From CAYYKK01 sp046351395 (GTDB lineage: Bacteria; Myxococcota_A; Polyangia; Polyangiales; Polyangiaceae): a stretch of DNA of 64,000 bases. A program made the translations under genes and the position numbers. The notes below the pieces were generated by a model, which saw nothing but the letters and a program-made list of their open reading frames with translations, had not been told where the DNA came from and ran no database searches. Where the stretch lies: contig JAXLYP010000007.1 in the NCBI GenBank assembly GCA_046351395.1, positions 186,001 through 250,000 of the forward strand. The letters are read 5' to 3'. How positions within the stretch are numbered: position 1 is the stretch's first letter; each line of letters starts with the position of its first letter. Below, in pieces: positions 52,467 to 61,550 of the stretch.

Positions 52467-53942
52467 ATGTCTGCCGACGCGCACCAGCAGCAGCGCTACC
52501 GAGTCATCGATCGCCTCGCATCGGGCGGCATGGCGGAGGTCTTCGTCGCCGAGAGCGCGGGCATCGAGGGGTTCAAGAAGCGCGTCGCGATCAAGCGCGT
52601 CCTGCCGACGCTCTCGAACAAGAAGAGGTTCATCTCGATGTTCCTCGACGAGGCGCGCCTCTCCGCGCACCTCTCGCATTCGAACTGCGTCCAGACGTTC
52701 GACATCGGCGTGGGCGACAACGCGTACTTCATCGTCATGGAGTACGTCGACGGCGCCGACCTCAAGGCCGTCATCGACTACCTGCGGAACAACAACCGTC
52801 AGTTCCCCGTCGAGATCGCCGTGCTCCTCACGGTCCGCATCTGCGAGGGCCTGACGTACGCGCACGAGCTCACGGGCACGCAGGGCGAGCCCATGCAGAT
52901 CGTCCACCGCGACATGTCGCCGCCGAACATCCTCATCACGAAGTACGGCGAGGTGAAGATCGTGGACTTCGGCCTCGCGAAGGCGTCGAGCCAGCTCGAG
53001 AAGAGCGAGCCGGGCATCATCAAAGGGAAGTTCAGCTACCTCTCCCCCGAGGCGGCGCTCGGCGGCGAGGTCGATCACCGCACGGACATCTTCGCGACCG
53101 GGATCATCCTGTGGGAGCTGCTCGCGGGAAAGCGCCTCTTCCTCGGAGACACCGATTTCGCGACCGTGAAACAGGTGCAACAGGCGACGATCCCGCCGCT
53201 CTCCCAGTTCCGGAAGGACGTGCCGGAGGAGCTCGAGCGGATCATCCGCCGCTCCATGGCGAAGGACGTCTCCGCACGCTACAGCTCGGCGCGCGATCTG
53301 GGGCGCGACCTCACCGCGTTCCTCTACAAGTTCGGGCGGCCGGTGAGCTCGTTCGACATCGCCGAGCTCGTCCGCGGGGCGATGGCGCTGCGCAAGAAGT
53401 CGCAGCCCGACAAGTCGAGCATCATCGATCGGCTCATCGAGGAGGCGCTCTTCGAGTTCACGTCGCTCACGGACGACAAGAAGGGCGGAGCCGCGGGCGC
53501 GGGCGCGGCGGCCGCGAAGGCCGCGAAGCCGAACGAGCCGCTCGGGTTCGAGGACATCGGCAACTGGGCCCTCGAGATGGAGAACTCCTCCGCGACCCAC
53601 GCGAAGCCGACGAACACCGAGATCAGCGTGCGCAAGACGATCTCGGGCGTCGAGATCGGCAACCTCGCCGCCCTCGAGGACGACGGCGATCTGCTCGGCG
53701 GCGCCTCGGGCGACAAACCGAAGGCTCAGAGCTCTGCGCCGCCGCCGGCCCTCCACGTCGCGGACGTGCCCCGCATCTCCGATCACGGGACGCGTCGGGA
53801 CTCTTCTTCGACGTCGGCGCCGATCGCGAGCACCCAGCCCGAGAAGAAGGGGGGCAACGGCGCGCTCATCGGGATCGTGGTCGTGCTGCTCCTCGCGGGG
53901 ATTTTTGCTGGCCTCTGGTTCGGCAACGTGATCCCGCACTGA
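52467..53942 (+). CDS. Membrane-anchored Ser/Thr protein kinase
   Basis: A 491-residue Hanks-type kinase. Kinase domain about 10-275: ASGGMAEVFVAE, AIKRVLP, VHRDMSPPNILI (about 147; HRDMS in place of the usual HRDLK), VDFGLAKAS (about 167), SYLSPEAALGG. A Gly/Ala and acidic linker (about 335-460) leads to one C-terminal transmembrane helix (about 466-486, ALIGIVVVLLLAGIFAGLWF) and almost no periplasmic part. HRD followed by M/V-S-P is common in myxobacterial kinases. Confidence 0.92.
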   Translation: MSADAHQQQRYRVIDRLASGGMAEVFVAESAGIEGFKKRVAIKRVLPTLSNKKRFISMFLDEARLSAHLSHSNCVQTFDIGVGDNAYFIVMEYVDGADLKAVIDYLRNNNRQFPVEIAVLLTVRICEGLTYAHELTGTQGEPMQIVHRDMSPPNILITKYGEVKIVDFGLAKASSQLEKSEPGIIKGKFSYLSPEAALGGEVDHRTDIFATGIILWELLAGKRLFLGDTDFATVKQVQQATIPPLSQFRKDVPEELERIIRRSMAKDVSARYSSARDLGRDLTAFLYKFGRPVSSFDIAELVRGAMALRKKSQPDKSSIIDRLIEEALFEFTSLTDDKKGGAAGAGAAAAKAAKPNEPLGFEDIGNWALEMENSSATHAKPTNTEISVRKTISGVEIGNLAALEDDGDLLGGASGDKPKAQSSAPPPALHVADVPRISDHGTRRDSSSTSAPIASTQPEKKGGNGALIGIVVVLLLAGIFAGLWFGNVIPH

Positions 53943-53998
53943 GCCGAGGGCGCGTCGCCGCGCGGCCGCGCGCTCCTTCGCTCGACGTCTCGACGGTT

Positions 53999-55327
53999 CT
54001 ACTTCTCGACCGGCGCGGCGGCGTCTGCGGGCTTCAATCCCGAGAGGATGTCGGCCGCGAGCAGCGTGCCGAGCTTCTTGTACCCCGCGCCCGTGAGGTG
54101 GATCCCGTCCGCCTGCGCGAGCGGGTTGTCGCTCGTGCGCCAGGCGTGCATCGCGCCAGGGCCGCCCATCGTGTGGTACGTGTCCCAGAACGCGCAGCCC
54201 GCACGCTCGGCGGCGGCCTCGAACGCGGGGGACACGACCGCGACCGCGTCCGGGTTGGCCTCGATCTCCGTCGGCCCGACGACGACGCAGTCCGTGTTCG
54301 GGGCCGCGCGTCGCACGCGCGCGATGAGATCCGTCGCGTCCTTCGCGTAGTGCTCGGGGCGCAGGGTCGGCTCGGCGGACTCGTTCGTTCCGTACTCGAG
54401 CACGACGAGATCGGGCGCGCGGCGCGCGACCTCCGCGGTGAACGTCGGCTCGTCCCACGCGAGCGGCGTACCGAAGCGCGCCCCCGCGATCCCGAGCGAG
54501 TCGAGGACGACACCGGGCTCGTCGGCGCGCTCCATGACCACGCCGCAGAGCTCCGCGTCCCCGCTCACCTCGAGCTCGATGGCCCCGGGCTCGGGGACGA
54601 CGAAGGTCTCGTGGGTGGGCCCCGCCTTCGGCGTGAACGCGAAGGGGGTCGCGGCCCCCGCATGGACCAGGATTCGCCCGCGACCGCTCGGGCTGCGTGC
54701 GCAGACGTCGACGCGCATCCGGCCCGCCACGTGCGGGGTCAGCCCGACGTGCGCCGTGCCGGTCGTCGCGGACGTGAGGATGCCTCCGAGGCCGAACACG
54801 CCGTCGCCCTGCTTCAGGGGCGAGGACGGCGCCTTTGGGGTGATCTGCCACGCGCCGTCGAGTCGCTGCGAAGACGCGTCGTTCCGGTGCGCGTGGTCCC
54901 CCGCGTAGAGGAAGCCGGGGCCACCGTCGCCATACGCCGTCTGGAGCGCCTCGCGGAGGGCGTTCGGGAGGGACTCGCCCTGCGTGTGGGAGTCGCCGAA
55001 GAACAGCACGCGCACGTGCTTCGGTCCCTTCGCCGCCGTGAGCTTCACGAGCGCCGCGTGGAACCCCTCGAGCGGATCCCCTCGGGCGGGGCCACGGAGC
55101 GCGCGCGCCTCGGGAGACCACGCGCTCGCCGGGGGCGGCGCGTCGTCGACCTCCGGCGCGCTCTCCGAGTCGCTCGCGACGGGAGGTGTGACGCCGGCGG
55201 ACACGCTCGAGTTGCCCCGCGAGGCGACGAACAGGGCCACCCCGAGGCCCGCGAAGAGCACGACGGGCAGGATCCACCCTCGGGAGTGGCTGGAGGCGCG
55301 CGTCGGTGGAGGAGCGGTGACGCTCAC
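53999..55327 (-). CDS. SGNH/GDSL hydrolase, membrane-anchored
   Basis: A 442-residue protein with an N-terminal membrane helix (GWILPVVLFAGLGVALFVA). The SGNH blocks are LFFGDSHTQG (Ser, about 112), a Gly-containing block, GTNE (Asn, about 315) and DGIHLTGAGY (Asp and His, about 410). Between blocks I and III lies a beta domain of about 130 residues. Such extracytoplasmic hydrolases often deacetylate cell-wall glycans; the substrate here is not set. Convergent with the kinase gene, with the palindrome GCGCGGCCGCGC between them. Confidence 0.85.
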   Translation of the reverse strand: MSVTAPPPTRASSHSRGWILPVVLFAGLGVALFVASRGNSSVSAGVTPPVASDSESAPEVDDAPPPASAWSPEARALRGPARGDPLEGFHAALVKLTAAKGPKHVRVLFFGDSHTQGESLPNALREALQTAYGDGGPGFLYAGDHAHRNDASSQRLDGAWQITPKAPSSPLKQGDGVFGLGGILTSATTGTAHVGLTPHVAGRMRVDVCARSPSGRGRILVHAGAATPFAFTPKAGPTHETFVVPEPGAIELEVSGDAELCGVVMERADEPGVVLDSLGIAGARFGTPLAWDEPTFTAEVARRAPDLVVLEYGTNESAEPTLRPEHYAKDATDLIARVRRAAPNTDCVVVGPTEIEANPDAVAVVSPAFEAAAERAGCAFWDTYHTMGGPGAMHAWRTSDNPLAQADGIHLTGAGYKKLGTLLAADILSGLKPADAAAPVEK

Positions 55328-55414
55328 GCCCCAACGTTAGCAGGCCAGCGCCCCGACGTTGACGCCCGAGCGGCCTCGGCCGGCGCCCGCATCCGCGATG
55401 CAGGTGCAATTCGC

Positions 55415-55463
55415 TGAGCGCGCCGAAGGCGCTCGATTCGGCCGCGGCTCCGTCCGCGGAATT
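55415..55463. repeat. Dispersed 49-base hairpin repeat, copy 2
   Basis: Differs from the copy at 99-147 at three positions only, and keeps both hairpin-forming parts (GCGCC-GAA-GGCGC and the paired CCGCGG). It lies between the SGNH hydrolase start and the end of the next minus-strand gene. The changed bases fall outside the stems, which suggests the structure is conserved. Confidence 0.6.
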
Positions 55464-55493
55464 TGGACCGAGGGCGGAACTCGGTGAGACGTC

Positions 55494-56387
55494 CTACTTG
55501 TCGAGCGGGACCTGGACGCAGTCCTTGAGGATGCCGGCGTTCCAGTCGGGGTTCTTGTCCGCCCACGCCTGCGTCGGGTTCCAGCGGATGAAGGGGGACT
55601 TCACGATCCCATCGACCACGTACTTGCACTTCAGACCGAAGCGGACGCCCGCCGCCGGGAGCTTCGACTTGTCCATCGATGGCTGCGACCAGAGGCCGGC
55701 GGCGAGGAACTGGGCGCCGTCGAGCGCGGTGTACGGCTTCAGCATCTTCGCGTCGTCGAGGCCCTCGTTGCGGTCCGTCTTCGACGAGAACTCACACTTC
55801 TTTCCGTTGATTTCCTGGGGCGACGCGCAGGCGAGCGCGGTGGCGTCCTCCGGGATGACGGAGATGCTGACCTCGTTCGTGGTCCCCACTTTGAACCGCG
55901 GGCCGTTCGGCGTCTCGGACTGGGGGAGGAAGTAGAGACCGACGCTCAGCCCGACGAGCAACACCGCGAAGATGAAGATGCGCTTGCCCATGCTCGCCAC
56001 GGGGGGTGGCGGGGGTGGGGGCGCCTCGACCGGCCGGGGCCGCGCGATCGCGGGTGCGCGCGCGGCCTTCGCGGCGGCGCGGGTCTTCTCGTGCGCCGAG
56101 GACACGTCCTCGAGCGGCTTCGCGGGCGCCGCGGTCTTCGCGGGGGCAGCGGGCGCGGCCGCAGCCTTGTCGGCTTCGTCGTGCTCGTCCTCGCCTTCGT
56201 CCTCGTCTTCGTCCTCGTCCTCGTCTTCGCTCTCCTCGTCGTGCTCGTCGGCGTCGCCTTCGTCGGCGTCGCCATCGTCTTCGTCACGATCGTCGTCGGA
56301 GTCGGACTCGTCGCGAGCTGCTTTCGGGGGTGAAGCGGCCTTCTCTACGTCGCCCTTCTTCGCCTGCTCGTCGTCGTCCTTGGACAT
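55494..56387 (-). CDS. Acidic single-pass membrane protein
   Basis: A 297-residue protein. Residues about 20-75 are almost pure Asp/Glu (an uninterrupted Glu-Asp run), followed by an Ala/Pro/Lys linker and PPPPPPP. One transmembrane helix lies near 135-155 (IFIFAVLLVGLSVGLYFLP). The C-terminal about 140 residues are a periplasmic domain with four cysteines. The acidic cytoplasmic tail could bind cations or basic partners. No family recognised. Divergent from the gene at 56447. Confidence 0.68.
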   Translation of the reverse strand: MSKDDDEQAKKGDVEKAASPPKAARDESDSDDDRDEDDGDADEGDADEHDEESEDEDEDEDEDEGEDEHDEADKAAAAPAAPAKTAAPAKPLEDVSSAHEKTRAAAKAARAPAIARPRPVEAPPPPPPPVASMGKRIFIFAVLLVGLSVGLYFLPQSETPNGPRFKVGTTNEVSISVIPEDATALACASPQEINGKKCEFSSKTDRNEGLDDAKMLKPYTALDGAQFLAAGLWSQPSMDKSKLPAAGVRFGLKCKYVVDGIVKSPFIRWNPTQAWADKNPDWNAGILKDCVQVPLDK

Positions 56388-56446
56388 GGCGCCGCACTCT
56401 AGTTAGGTCGCTCTGAACGCGCAATCGTGAGGTAGAGTCGCGCGGA

Positions 56447-57484
56447 ATGGAGCGCGGTCGGTGCGGTGCGCTCGCCTCGTGGGCGGTCGTCGTCAGCACG
56501 CTCGTCGTCGCGCAGACCGTGCGCGCCGAACCGGGCACGGCGACGCTGTTCGTGCAGCGGGGCGTGGGCGCGGAGGGGTGTGAGGACACGCACGCTTTGC
56601 GCGAACGCATCAACCGCATCGCCGAGCGCGACGCGATCGTCCGCGGGGACGCATCGTTGCGTCTAACCCTCCAGTTCGATCGCGCCGAGGCGGGGCCGGG
56701 GTTCCGTGCGCTCCTGCATGTGAGCAGCCAAGAGGTGGACGCGCCGAGCGGCAACCGCGAGTTCTCGGACGTCGGGCCGACGTGCCTCGCGCTCGACGAG
56801 GCGATCGCCGTGAGCATCGCGCTCCTCCTCGACGATGTCCCGCGCGCGGCGCCCGTGATCTCCCCGGACGCGACGACCCACGCACCGCCGAAGCCCCTGA
56901 GCCCCGTCGAGTACAGCGAGCGACCGACGGCGAGCGCGACGTTCGACGCGTCGGCGATCACGAGCGCGGGAGTCGTCGGCTCCTCGACGTTCGGGTTCGA
57001 GCTCGGGTTCGACTTTCGCGCGACCCGACCGGCGCCAGGCAAGCGGATCGCGCCGTACCTCACCGTGGGCGTGGGGCTACTCACCCTCATCGAGGACGTG
57101 GAGCCCACCGCCGGAGGCGAGATCCATCTCCACCTCGTGGCCGCTCGCGTCCCCGCCTGTTTCGCGTTCCACGTGGCCAACCAGTCTTTCGGCGCCCAGT
57201 TCTGCGGCTTCCCCGCGCTCGGGACGATGATCGCGACGGGCCGCGGGTACGCGGAGAACGCGACCGCGTACGAGCCGTGGTTCTCGCTCGGCGCGTCCGC
57301 GATCGCGGAGGCTGCCATCGTCGGTCCGCTCAGCTTCACGGGGCGGCTGGAGCTCCTCGTCCCGATCGCGAGACCCACGTTCGTCCTCGAGCGGCTCGGC
57401 ACCGGGGGCGCGACGCAGGACGCGTTCGAGCCCTCCCCGGTGGGCGCCGCCGCGGGCGTGGGGATCCGCGCGCTGATCCCGTAG
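56447..57484 (+). CDS. Secreted beta-barrel-like protein of unknown function
   Basis: A 345-residue protein with a signal peptide (VVVSTLVVAQTVRA). Residues about 30-135 resemble a periplasmic domain with EGCEDTHALRERI. The second half alternates hydrophobic and glycine-rich strands (GFELGFDFRATRP, APYLTVGVGLLTLI, PWFSLGASAIAEAA), as in outer-membrane barrel-like proteins. No named family. It starts 60 bases from the divergent acidic membrane-protein gene. Confidence 0.66.
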   Translation: MERGRCGALASWAVVVSTLVVAQTVRAEPGTATLFVQRGVGAEGCEDTHALRERINRIAERDAIVRGDASLRLTLQFDRAEAGPGFRALLHVSSQEVDAPSGNREFSDVGPTCLALDEAIAVSIALLLDDVPRAAPVISPDATTHAPPKPLSPVEYSERPTASATFDASAITSAGVVGSSTFGFELGFDFRATRPAPGKRIAPYLTVGVGLLTLIEDVEPTAGGEIHLHLVAARVPACFAFHVANQSFGAQFCGFPALGTMIATGRGYAENATAYEPWFSLGASAIAEAAIVGPLSFTGRLELLVPIARPTFVLERLGTGGATQDAFEPSPVGAAAGVGIRALIP

Positions 57485-57486
57485 AA

Positions 57487-57540
57487 CACCGAACCCGCTC
57501 GGTGCTCTCGTGCACCGAACCCGTTCGGCGCTCGAGCGCC
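57487..57540 (+). terminator. Tandem hairpins after the gene ending at 57484
   Basis: CACCGA-acccgc-TCGGTG (57487-57504) and CCGAA-CCCG-TTCGG (about 57514-57527) are near-copies of one unit. A 14-base perfect palindrome (57527-57540) follows. They begin directly after the stop codon. There is no strong T-run, so termination may be weak or Rho-assisted. Confidence 0.45.
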
Positions 57541-57641
57541 GCTCCCTCGTTTCCGCCGTCCAGCGGTCGCTCTTTTCGAGATGGAGCAGGGAGCGAGCCT
57601 CCACTCATCGAGTGGTGGTAGCGTTTTGTGCAGACCTCGGG

Positions 57642-58313
57642 ATGCCTCTGGAGCACAGGAAAGCAGCCGCGGAGACCGCGGGGGTGGCCTCGTCGCAGCC
57701 CATGCCTCGCGCGACGCCGTCGACCTCGGGCGTCGCCGCGAGCGTCTTTCGCGGAATCTATGACGAGCACTTTCCGTTCGTGTGGAAGTCGCTCCGGCGG
57801 CTCGGCGTCCGTGAGGCGGACGTCCCGGACGCGGTGCAGGAGGTGTTCCTCGTGGTGCACCGCAAGCTCGACACGTTCGAGGGGCGAAGCAAGATGACCA
57901 CCTGGCTGTTCGGCATCGCGTTCCGCGTCGCGCGGGATCGGCAGCGCTCCGCAGCGGAGCGGCGCCACGTCACGGACGACGCGGCGATCGACGCGTCCGC
58001 GGACGAGTCGGTGGACGTGCACGCGGACGCGGAGCGCCGTCAGGCGCGCGACGTCCTCGAGACCATCCTCGACGCGATGAGCCTCGAGCAGCGCGCCGCG
58101 TTCACCCTCTTCGAATTGGAGGGGATGTCGACCGCAGAGATCGCCGAGATTTGCGGGATCCCGCTCGGGACAGTCTACACCCGCCTCCGCCTCGCCCGCG
58201 AGGTCTTCCAGGAGCACACCGCGCGCCTCAAGGCGCGCGCAGAGTTTCAAGAGCGCGCCAGCGCATCCCCTCCAGGGGGGGCGCGGGCACGCACCGCAGG
58301 AGCCGCGCGATGA
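57642..58313 (+). CDS. ECF-type RNA polymerase sigma factor
   Basis: A 223-residue sigma-70 family protein. Region 2 spans about 45-105 (YDEHFPFVWKSLRRLG, DAVQEVFLVVH, MTTWLFGIAFRVARD). Region 4 spans about 145-195 (LSLEQR-like MSLEQRAAFTLFELEG, TAEIAEICGIPLGTVYTRL). No region 1 or 3, as in ECF factors. ATG 57642 is followed by about 40 Ala/Pro/Ser-rich residues. ATG 57702 is an alternative start. The stop overlaps the next gene (ATGA), the usual link to a cognate regulator. Confidence 0.9.
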   Translation: MPLEHRKAAAETAGVASSQPMPRATPSTSGVAASVFRGIYDEHFPFVWKSLRRLGVREADVPDAVQEVFLVVHRKLDTFEGRSKMTTWLFGIAFRVARDRQRSAAERRHVTDDAAIDASADESVDVHADAERRQARDVLETILDAMSLEQRAAFTLFELEGMSTAEIAEICGIPLGTVYTRLRLAREVFQEHTARLKARAEFQERASASPPGGARARTAGAAR

Positions 58314-59197
58314 GCGAACCTACTCGACTGCTCGACACGGAAGGCGATCCGTTCGGCGCCTCCCTCTTGCGCGCCGGCCTGGACGACGCGCCGCCCCCGG
58401 GCGCGAAGGACGCCGTGTTCCGCTCGATCCAGGGCGCGCTCGGCGTCGCCGCCGTGGCGACCGTCGCCGCCACGGCGACGAGCGCGAGCGCGAGCGCGAG
58501 CACCAGCGCAGCCGCGAGCGCGGGGACGGCCGTGAAGATGAGCGCCGCGAAGGCGCTCGTCGTGAAGCTCGGGATCGCGAAGACGCTCGGGATCGTCGGA
58601 CTCTGCTCGGTGACGGTCGTGGGGACCGCGTCCGGCGTTCGGGAGCTCGCGCGTGATCGCGCGGCCCCACCCGCCGCGGTCCCCTCCGCCTCGTTGGCAC
58701 AGCCGAGCGACGCGCGCGCAGCGACGCCCCCGGCGAATGAGCGCACCCCGCGGGACGACGCCGCGTCGGCGTCGTCCGCGCTGGCGAGCTCCGAGCCACC
58801 TCCACCGAGCGCGGACACGGCGCCGCCGCCGAAGGCGCAGGTCTCCACGCGGCCCGAGGTGGCTCCGCCGGCGGTCGCCGCGCCGCCGCCCTCCGCGTCG
58901 GCGCTCGCCGCGGCCGATCCGGCGCCGGGCGCGATCGCGAGCGAGCCCGCTGGCGTCACCGAGGTTCGGTCGAAGCTCCGCTCTGGAGACGCGGCGGGCG
59001 CCCTGGCGCTCCTCTCCGCGATGCAGAAGCAGTTCGGCGGAGGGCACATGTCCGAGGACCGCGCCGTGCTGACGATCGAGGCGCTCGCCGCGAGCGGGAA
59101 CACCAGCGCGGCGCGCACGAACGCGGACGCGTTCCTCGCGGCTCACCCTTCGAGCCCCTTCGCGTCGCGCGTGCGGACGTACTCGAGCAACCCGTAG
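58310..59197 (+). CDS. Sigma-factor partner: putative anti-sigma membrane protein
   Basis: A 295-residue protein translationally coupled to the sigma gene. A short cytoplasmic N-terminus (SLLRAGLDDAPPPGAKDAVF) is followed by an Ala/Ser/Thr-rich stretch, a transmembrane helix near 88-107 (KTLGIVGLCSVTVVGTA), a long Pro/Ala/Ser linker and a C-terminal helical region (about 215-295, LRSGDAAGALALLSAMQ) like a tetratricopeptide unit. No zinc-finger anti-sigma motif is seen. The role as a regulator of the sigma factor is inferred from coupling and topology. Confidence 0.72.
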   Translation: MSEPTRLLDTEGDPFGASLLRAGLDDAPPPGAKDAVFRSIQGALGVAAVATVAATATSASASASTSAAASAGTAVKMSAAKALVVKLGIAKTLGIVGLCSVTVVGTASGVRELARDRAAPPAAVPSASLAQPSDARAATPPANERTPRDDAASASSALASSEPPPPSADTAPPPKAQVSTRPEVAPPAVAAPPPSASALAAADPAPGAIASEPAGVTEVRSKLRSGDAAGALALLSAMQKQFGGGHMSEDRAVLTIEALAASGNTSAARTNADAFLAAHPSSPFASRVRTYSSNP

Positions 59198-59310
59198 GCG
59201 TCCCCGCTTCGTTTTGCATCACGAGTACAAGAGAAGCTTAGTAGTCTTTTGAAAAAGATGGATGGCGAACCGAGCGGCGCCCCACCCACGCTGCAACGGA
59301 GGCAACAGCG

Positions 59311-61062
59311 ATGCGGCGATCAATCTTCTCGGGCGGGCTCGTAGCGGTCACCATCCTCTCTGGCGCGGCGTGCACGAACGTCGTCGGGGGCATCACGAAT
59401 CCGGGCAGTGGCGGCGGCGGCGACGCTCCGCTCGGCCCCGTCCCGCAGGTGCAGAACGTCGACCTCGTCCTCGTCGTCGACAACTCGGCCTCGATGGCGG
59501 ACAAGCAGGCCGTCCTCTCGAAGTCGATCCATCGCCTCCTCGATGGCCTCGTGAATCCGCCCTGCGTCGACGGAGCGGCCCACGTGCAGCACGTCGCCGG
59601 GCCGCTCGACGCGTGCCCCACGGGCTACCATCGCGAGTTCAACCCGATCCAATCGGTGCACCTCGGCATCGTCAGCTCGAGCCTCGGCAGCTTGGGTGCG
59701 GAGCAGTGTCAGGTCGATGCGGCGCACCAGAACAACGACCACGGGCACCTCGTCTCGCGCGGTCCATCGGGCGATCTGCCGACGTACCTGAACTACGGGT
59801 TCCTCAACTTCGACCCGCCGAACCTCGTCGGCGGCGAGACGAACTTCGACTCGTTCATCGCGTCCGCGGTCGACATGGTTCAGGGCGTCGGCCAGGTCGG
59901 CTGCGGATACGAGATGCCGCTCGAGGCCGCGTACCGGTTCCTCGTCGATCCGGCGCCGTACGCCGAGATCCAGCACGACGATCCGAACAACCCGTACTCG
60001 CCGACGTCGCTCGTCGGCGTCGACACGACGCTCCTCGAGCAACGCGCGAACTTCCTCCGCGCCGACTCGCTCGTGGGCGTCGTGATGCTGACGGACGAGA
60101 ACGACTGCTCGTTCAAGACCGGTGAGCAGTGGTACACGCTCATGAACTCGAGCGGTTTCTTCAAGCCGACGTCGATCTGCGAGACCGATCCGAGCAGCAC
60201 GTGCTGCCACAGCTGCGCGCTCGAGGGCGACCCGTCGTGCGGGATGGACTCTGCGTGCGACGGGACGCCGAAGTACAACACGCAGGCCGGCGAGGACTCG
60301 GTGAACCTGCGCTGCTTCCACCAAAAGCAGAAGTACGGGATCGACGCCCTCTTCCCGACGAGCCGGTACGTGAACGCGTTCACGAGGGCGAAGATCGCTC
60401 CGAGCGCGGACGACCTCGTCCCAGATACGGAGCACGCCGGGGTCGACAACCCGCTCTTCTCGAGCGGGCGCGACCCGCGCCTCTTCGTGTTCGCCGGCAT
60501 CGTGGGCGTCCCGTGGCAGCTCATCGCCGTCGATCCGTCGGACGCGTCGAAGGGCAGCTTGACCGCGGAGCAGCTCGAGGCGCAGGGCAAGTGGGATCAG
60601 ATCGTGGGTGACCCGGCGAACTACGTCCCGCCGAGCCACCCGAACATGATCGAGTCGATCGAGAAGCGCCCCGGCGTCGACCCGACCAGCAACGGCGGTG
60701 ACCGCACGATCGACTTCCTCGCGCCCGACGACCTCCAGTACGCGTGCATCTTCCCCCTCCCGACGCCCCTCCCGAACGGCCCCAATTGCGGCGCGAAGAG
60801 CGCGCCGGACAGCCCCCTTTGTGACCCCGCGATGCACAGCACGCAGGTCGCGGCAGCGGCGTATCCGGGCCTCCGAGAGCTCGCCGTCATGCGTGACCTC
60901 GGAGACAAGGCGGTCGTCGGCAGCGTGTGCGAGCCGAGCACGACGATCGAGGAGGAGGTCGACGAGCCGAACGCGGCGACCTTCGGCTACAACCGCACGA
61001 TGACCGCGATGGGCAACCGCATCGCGACGCTCCTCGTGCAGGGCACGCCGAGCCAGAAGTAG
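59311..61062 (+). CDS. VWA-like domain lipoprotein
   Basis: A 583-residue protein; GGAGG stands eight bases before ATG 59311. Signal peptide with lipobox SGAAC. VDLVLVVDNSASMADKQ (about 50-66) holds the MIDAS motif D-x-S-x-S of von Willebrand A domains. Later blocks include MLTDENDCSFK and many cysteines (CCHSC), so disulfides are likely. VWA lipoproteins bind proteins through a metal ion. The 113 bases upstream contain an A/T-rich island (about 59213-59258) that may be its promoter. Confidence 0.8.
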   Translation: MRRSIFSGGLVAVTILSGAACTNVVGGITNPGSGGGGDAPLGPVPQVQNVDLVLVVDNSASMADKQAVLSKSIHRLLDGLVNPPCVDGAAHVQHVAGPLDACPTGYHREFNPIQSVHLGIVSSSLGSLGAEQCQVDAAHQNNDHGHLVSRGPSGDLPTYLNYGFLNFDPPNLVGGETNFDSFIASAVDMVQGVGQVGCGYEMPLEAAYRFLVDPAPYAEIQHDDPNNPYSPTSLVGVDTTLLEQRANFLRADSLVGVVMLTDENDCSFKTGEQWYTLMNSSGFFKPTSICETDPSSTCCHSCALEGDPSCGMDSACDGTPKYNTQAGEDSVNLRCFHQKQKYGIDALFPTSRYVNAFTRAKIAPSADDLVPDTEHAGVDNPLFSSGRDPRLFVFAGIVGVPWQLIAVDPSDASKGSLTAEQLEAQGKWDQIVGDPANYVPPSHPNMIESIEKRPGVDPTSNGGDRTIDFLAPDDLQYACIFPLPTPLPNGPNCGAKSAPDSPLCDPAMHSTQVAAAAYPGLRELAVMRDLGDKAVVGSVCEPSTTIEEEVDEPNAATFGYNRTMTAMGNRIATLLVQGTPSQK

Positions 61063-61123
61063 ACGTCGGCTCGAGCGATCCGACCGACAGGGGGCTAGAG
61101 CACCCCCCGCGCGAAAGCGGTCG

Positions 61124-61546
61124 TCACGCGGATCCGAGCTCGTCGCGGAGCGCCTGGGAGAGCTTCTTCCCGGCCTCCGCGTCGAGCTTTTGGGCGGGCC
61201 AATCCACGCCGAGCCCCTCGTCCGCGTTGGGCTTCGGGATGATGTGGAAGTGCACGTGGAACACCGCCTGGTGAGTGGGGGCGCCGTTGTTCTGAAGGAT
61301 GTTGTAGTCGGCGACGCCGGTGACCTTCTTCACCGCGCGGCAGATGCGCGGCAGCACGCGGCCGATCGCGGCGCTCGACTCGTCCGACAGCTGATCGAGG
61401 GTCGCGACCTTCTCTTTGGGGATCACGAGCGTGTGCCCCGTGGAGAGCGGCCCGACGTCGAGGAACGCGAGGACGAGGTCGTCCTCGTAGACTTTGTGGC
61501 AGGGGATCGCGCCGCTCAGAATCTTCGAGAAGATCGTCTCGCTCAT
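61124..61546 (-). CDS. HIT family nucleotide hydrolase
   Basis: A 140-residue histidine-triad protein. It starts TIFSKILSGAIPCHKVYED and has the triad HVHFHIIP (H-x-H-x-H), with AFLDVGPLSTGHTLVIPK between. Length and motifs fit the Hint/PKCI branch, which hydrolyses AMP-linked substrates such as AMP-lysine or dinucleoside polyphosphates. It begins four bases after the stop of smc on the same strand, so the two are co-transcribed. Confidence 0.94.
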   Translation of the reverse strand: MSETIFSKILSGAIPCHKVYEDDLVLAFLDVGPLSTGHTLVIPKEKVATLDQLSDESSAAIGRVLPRICRAVKKVTGVADYNILQNNGAPTHQAVFHVHFHIIPKPNADEGLGVDWPAQKLDAEAGKKLSQALRDELGSA

Positions 61547-61550
61547 GCGC

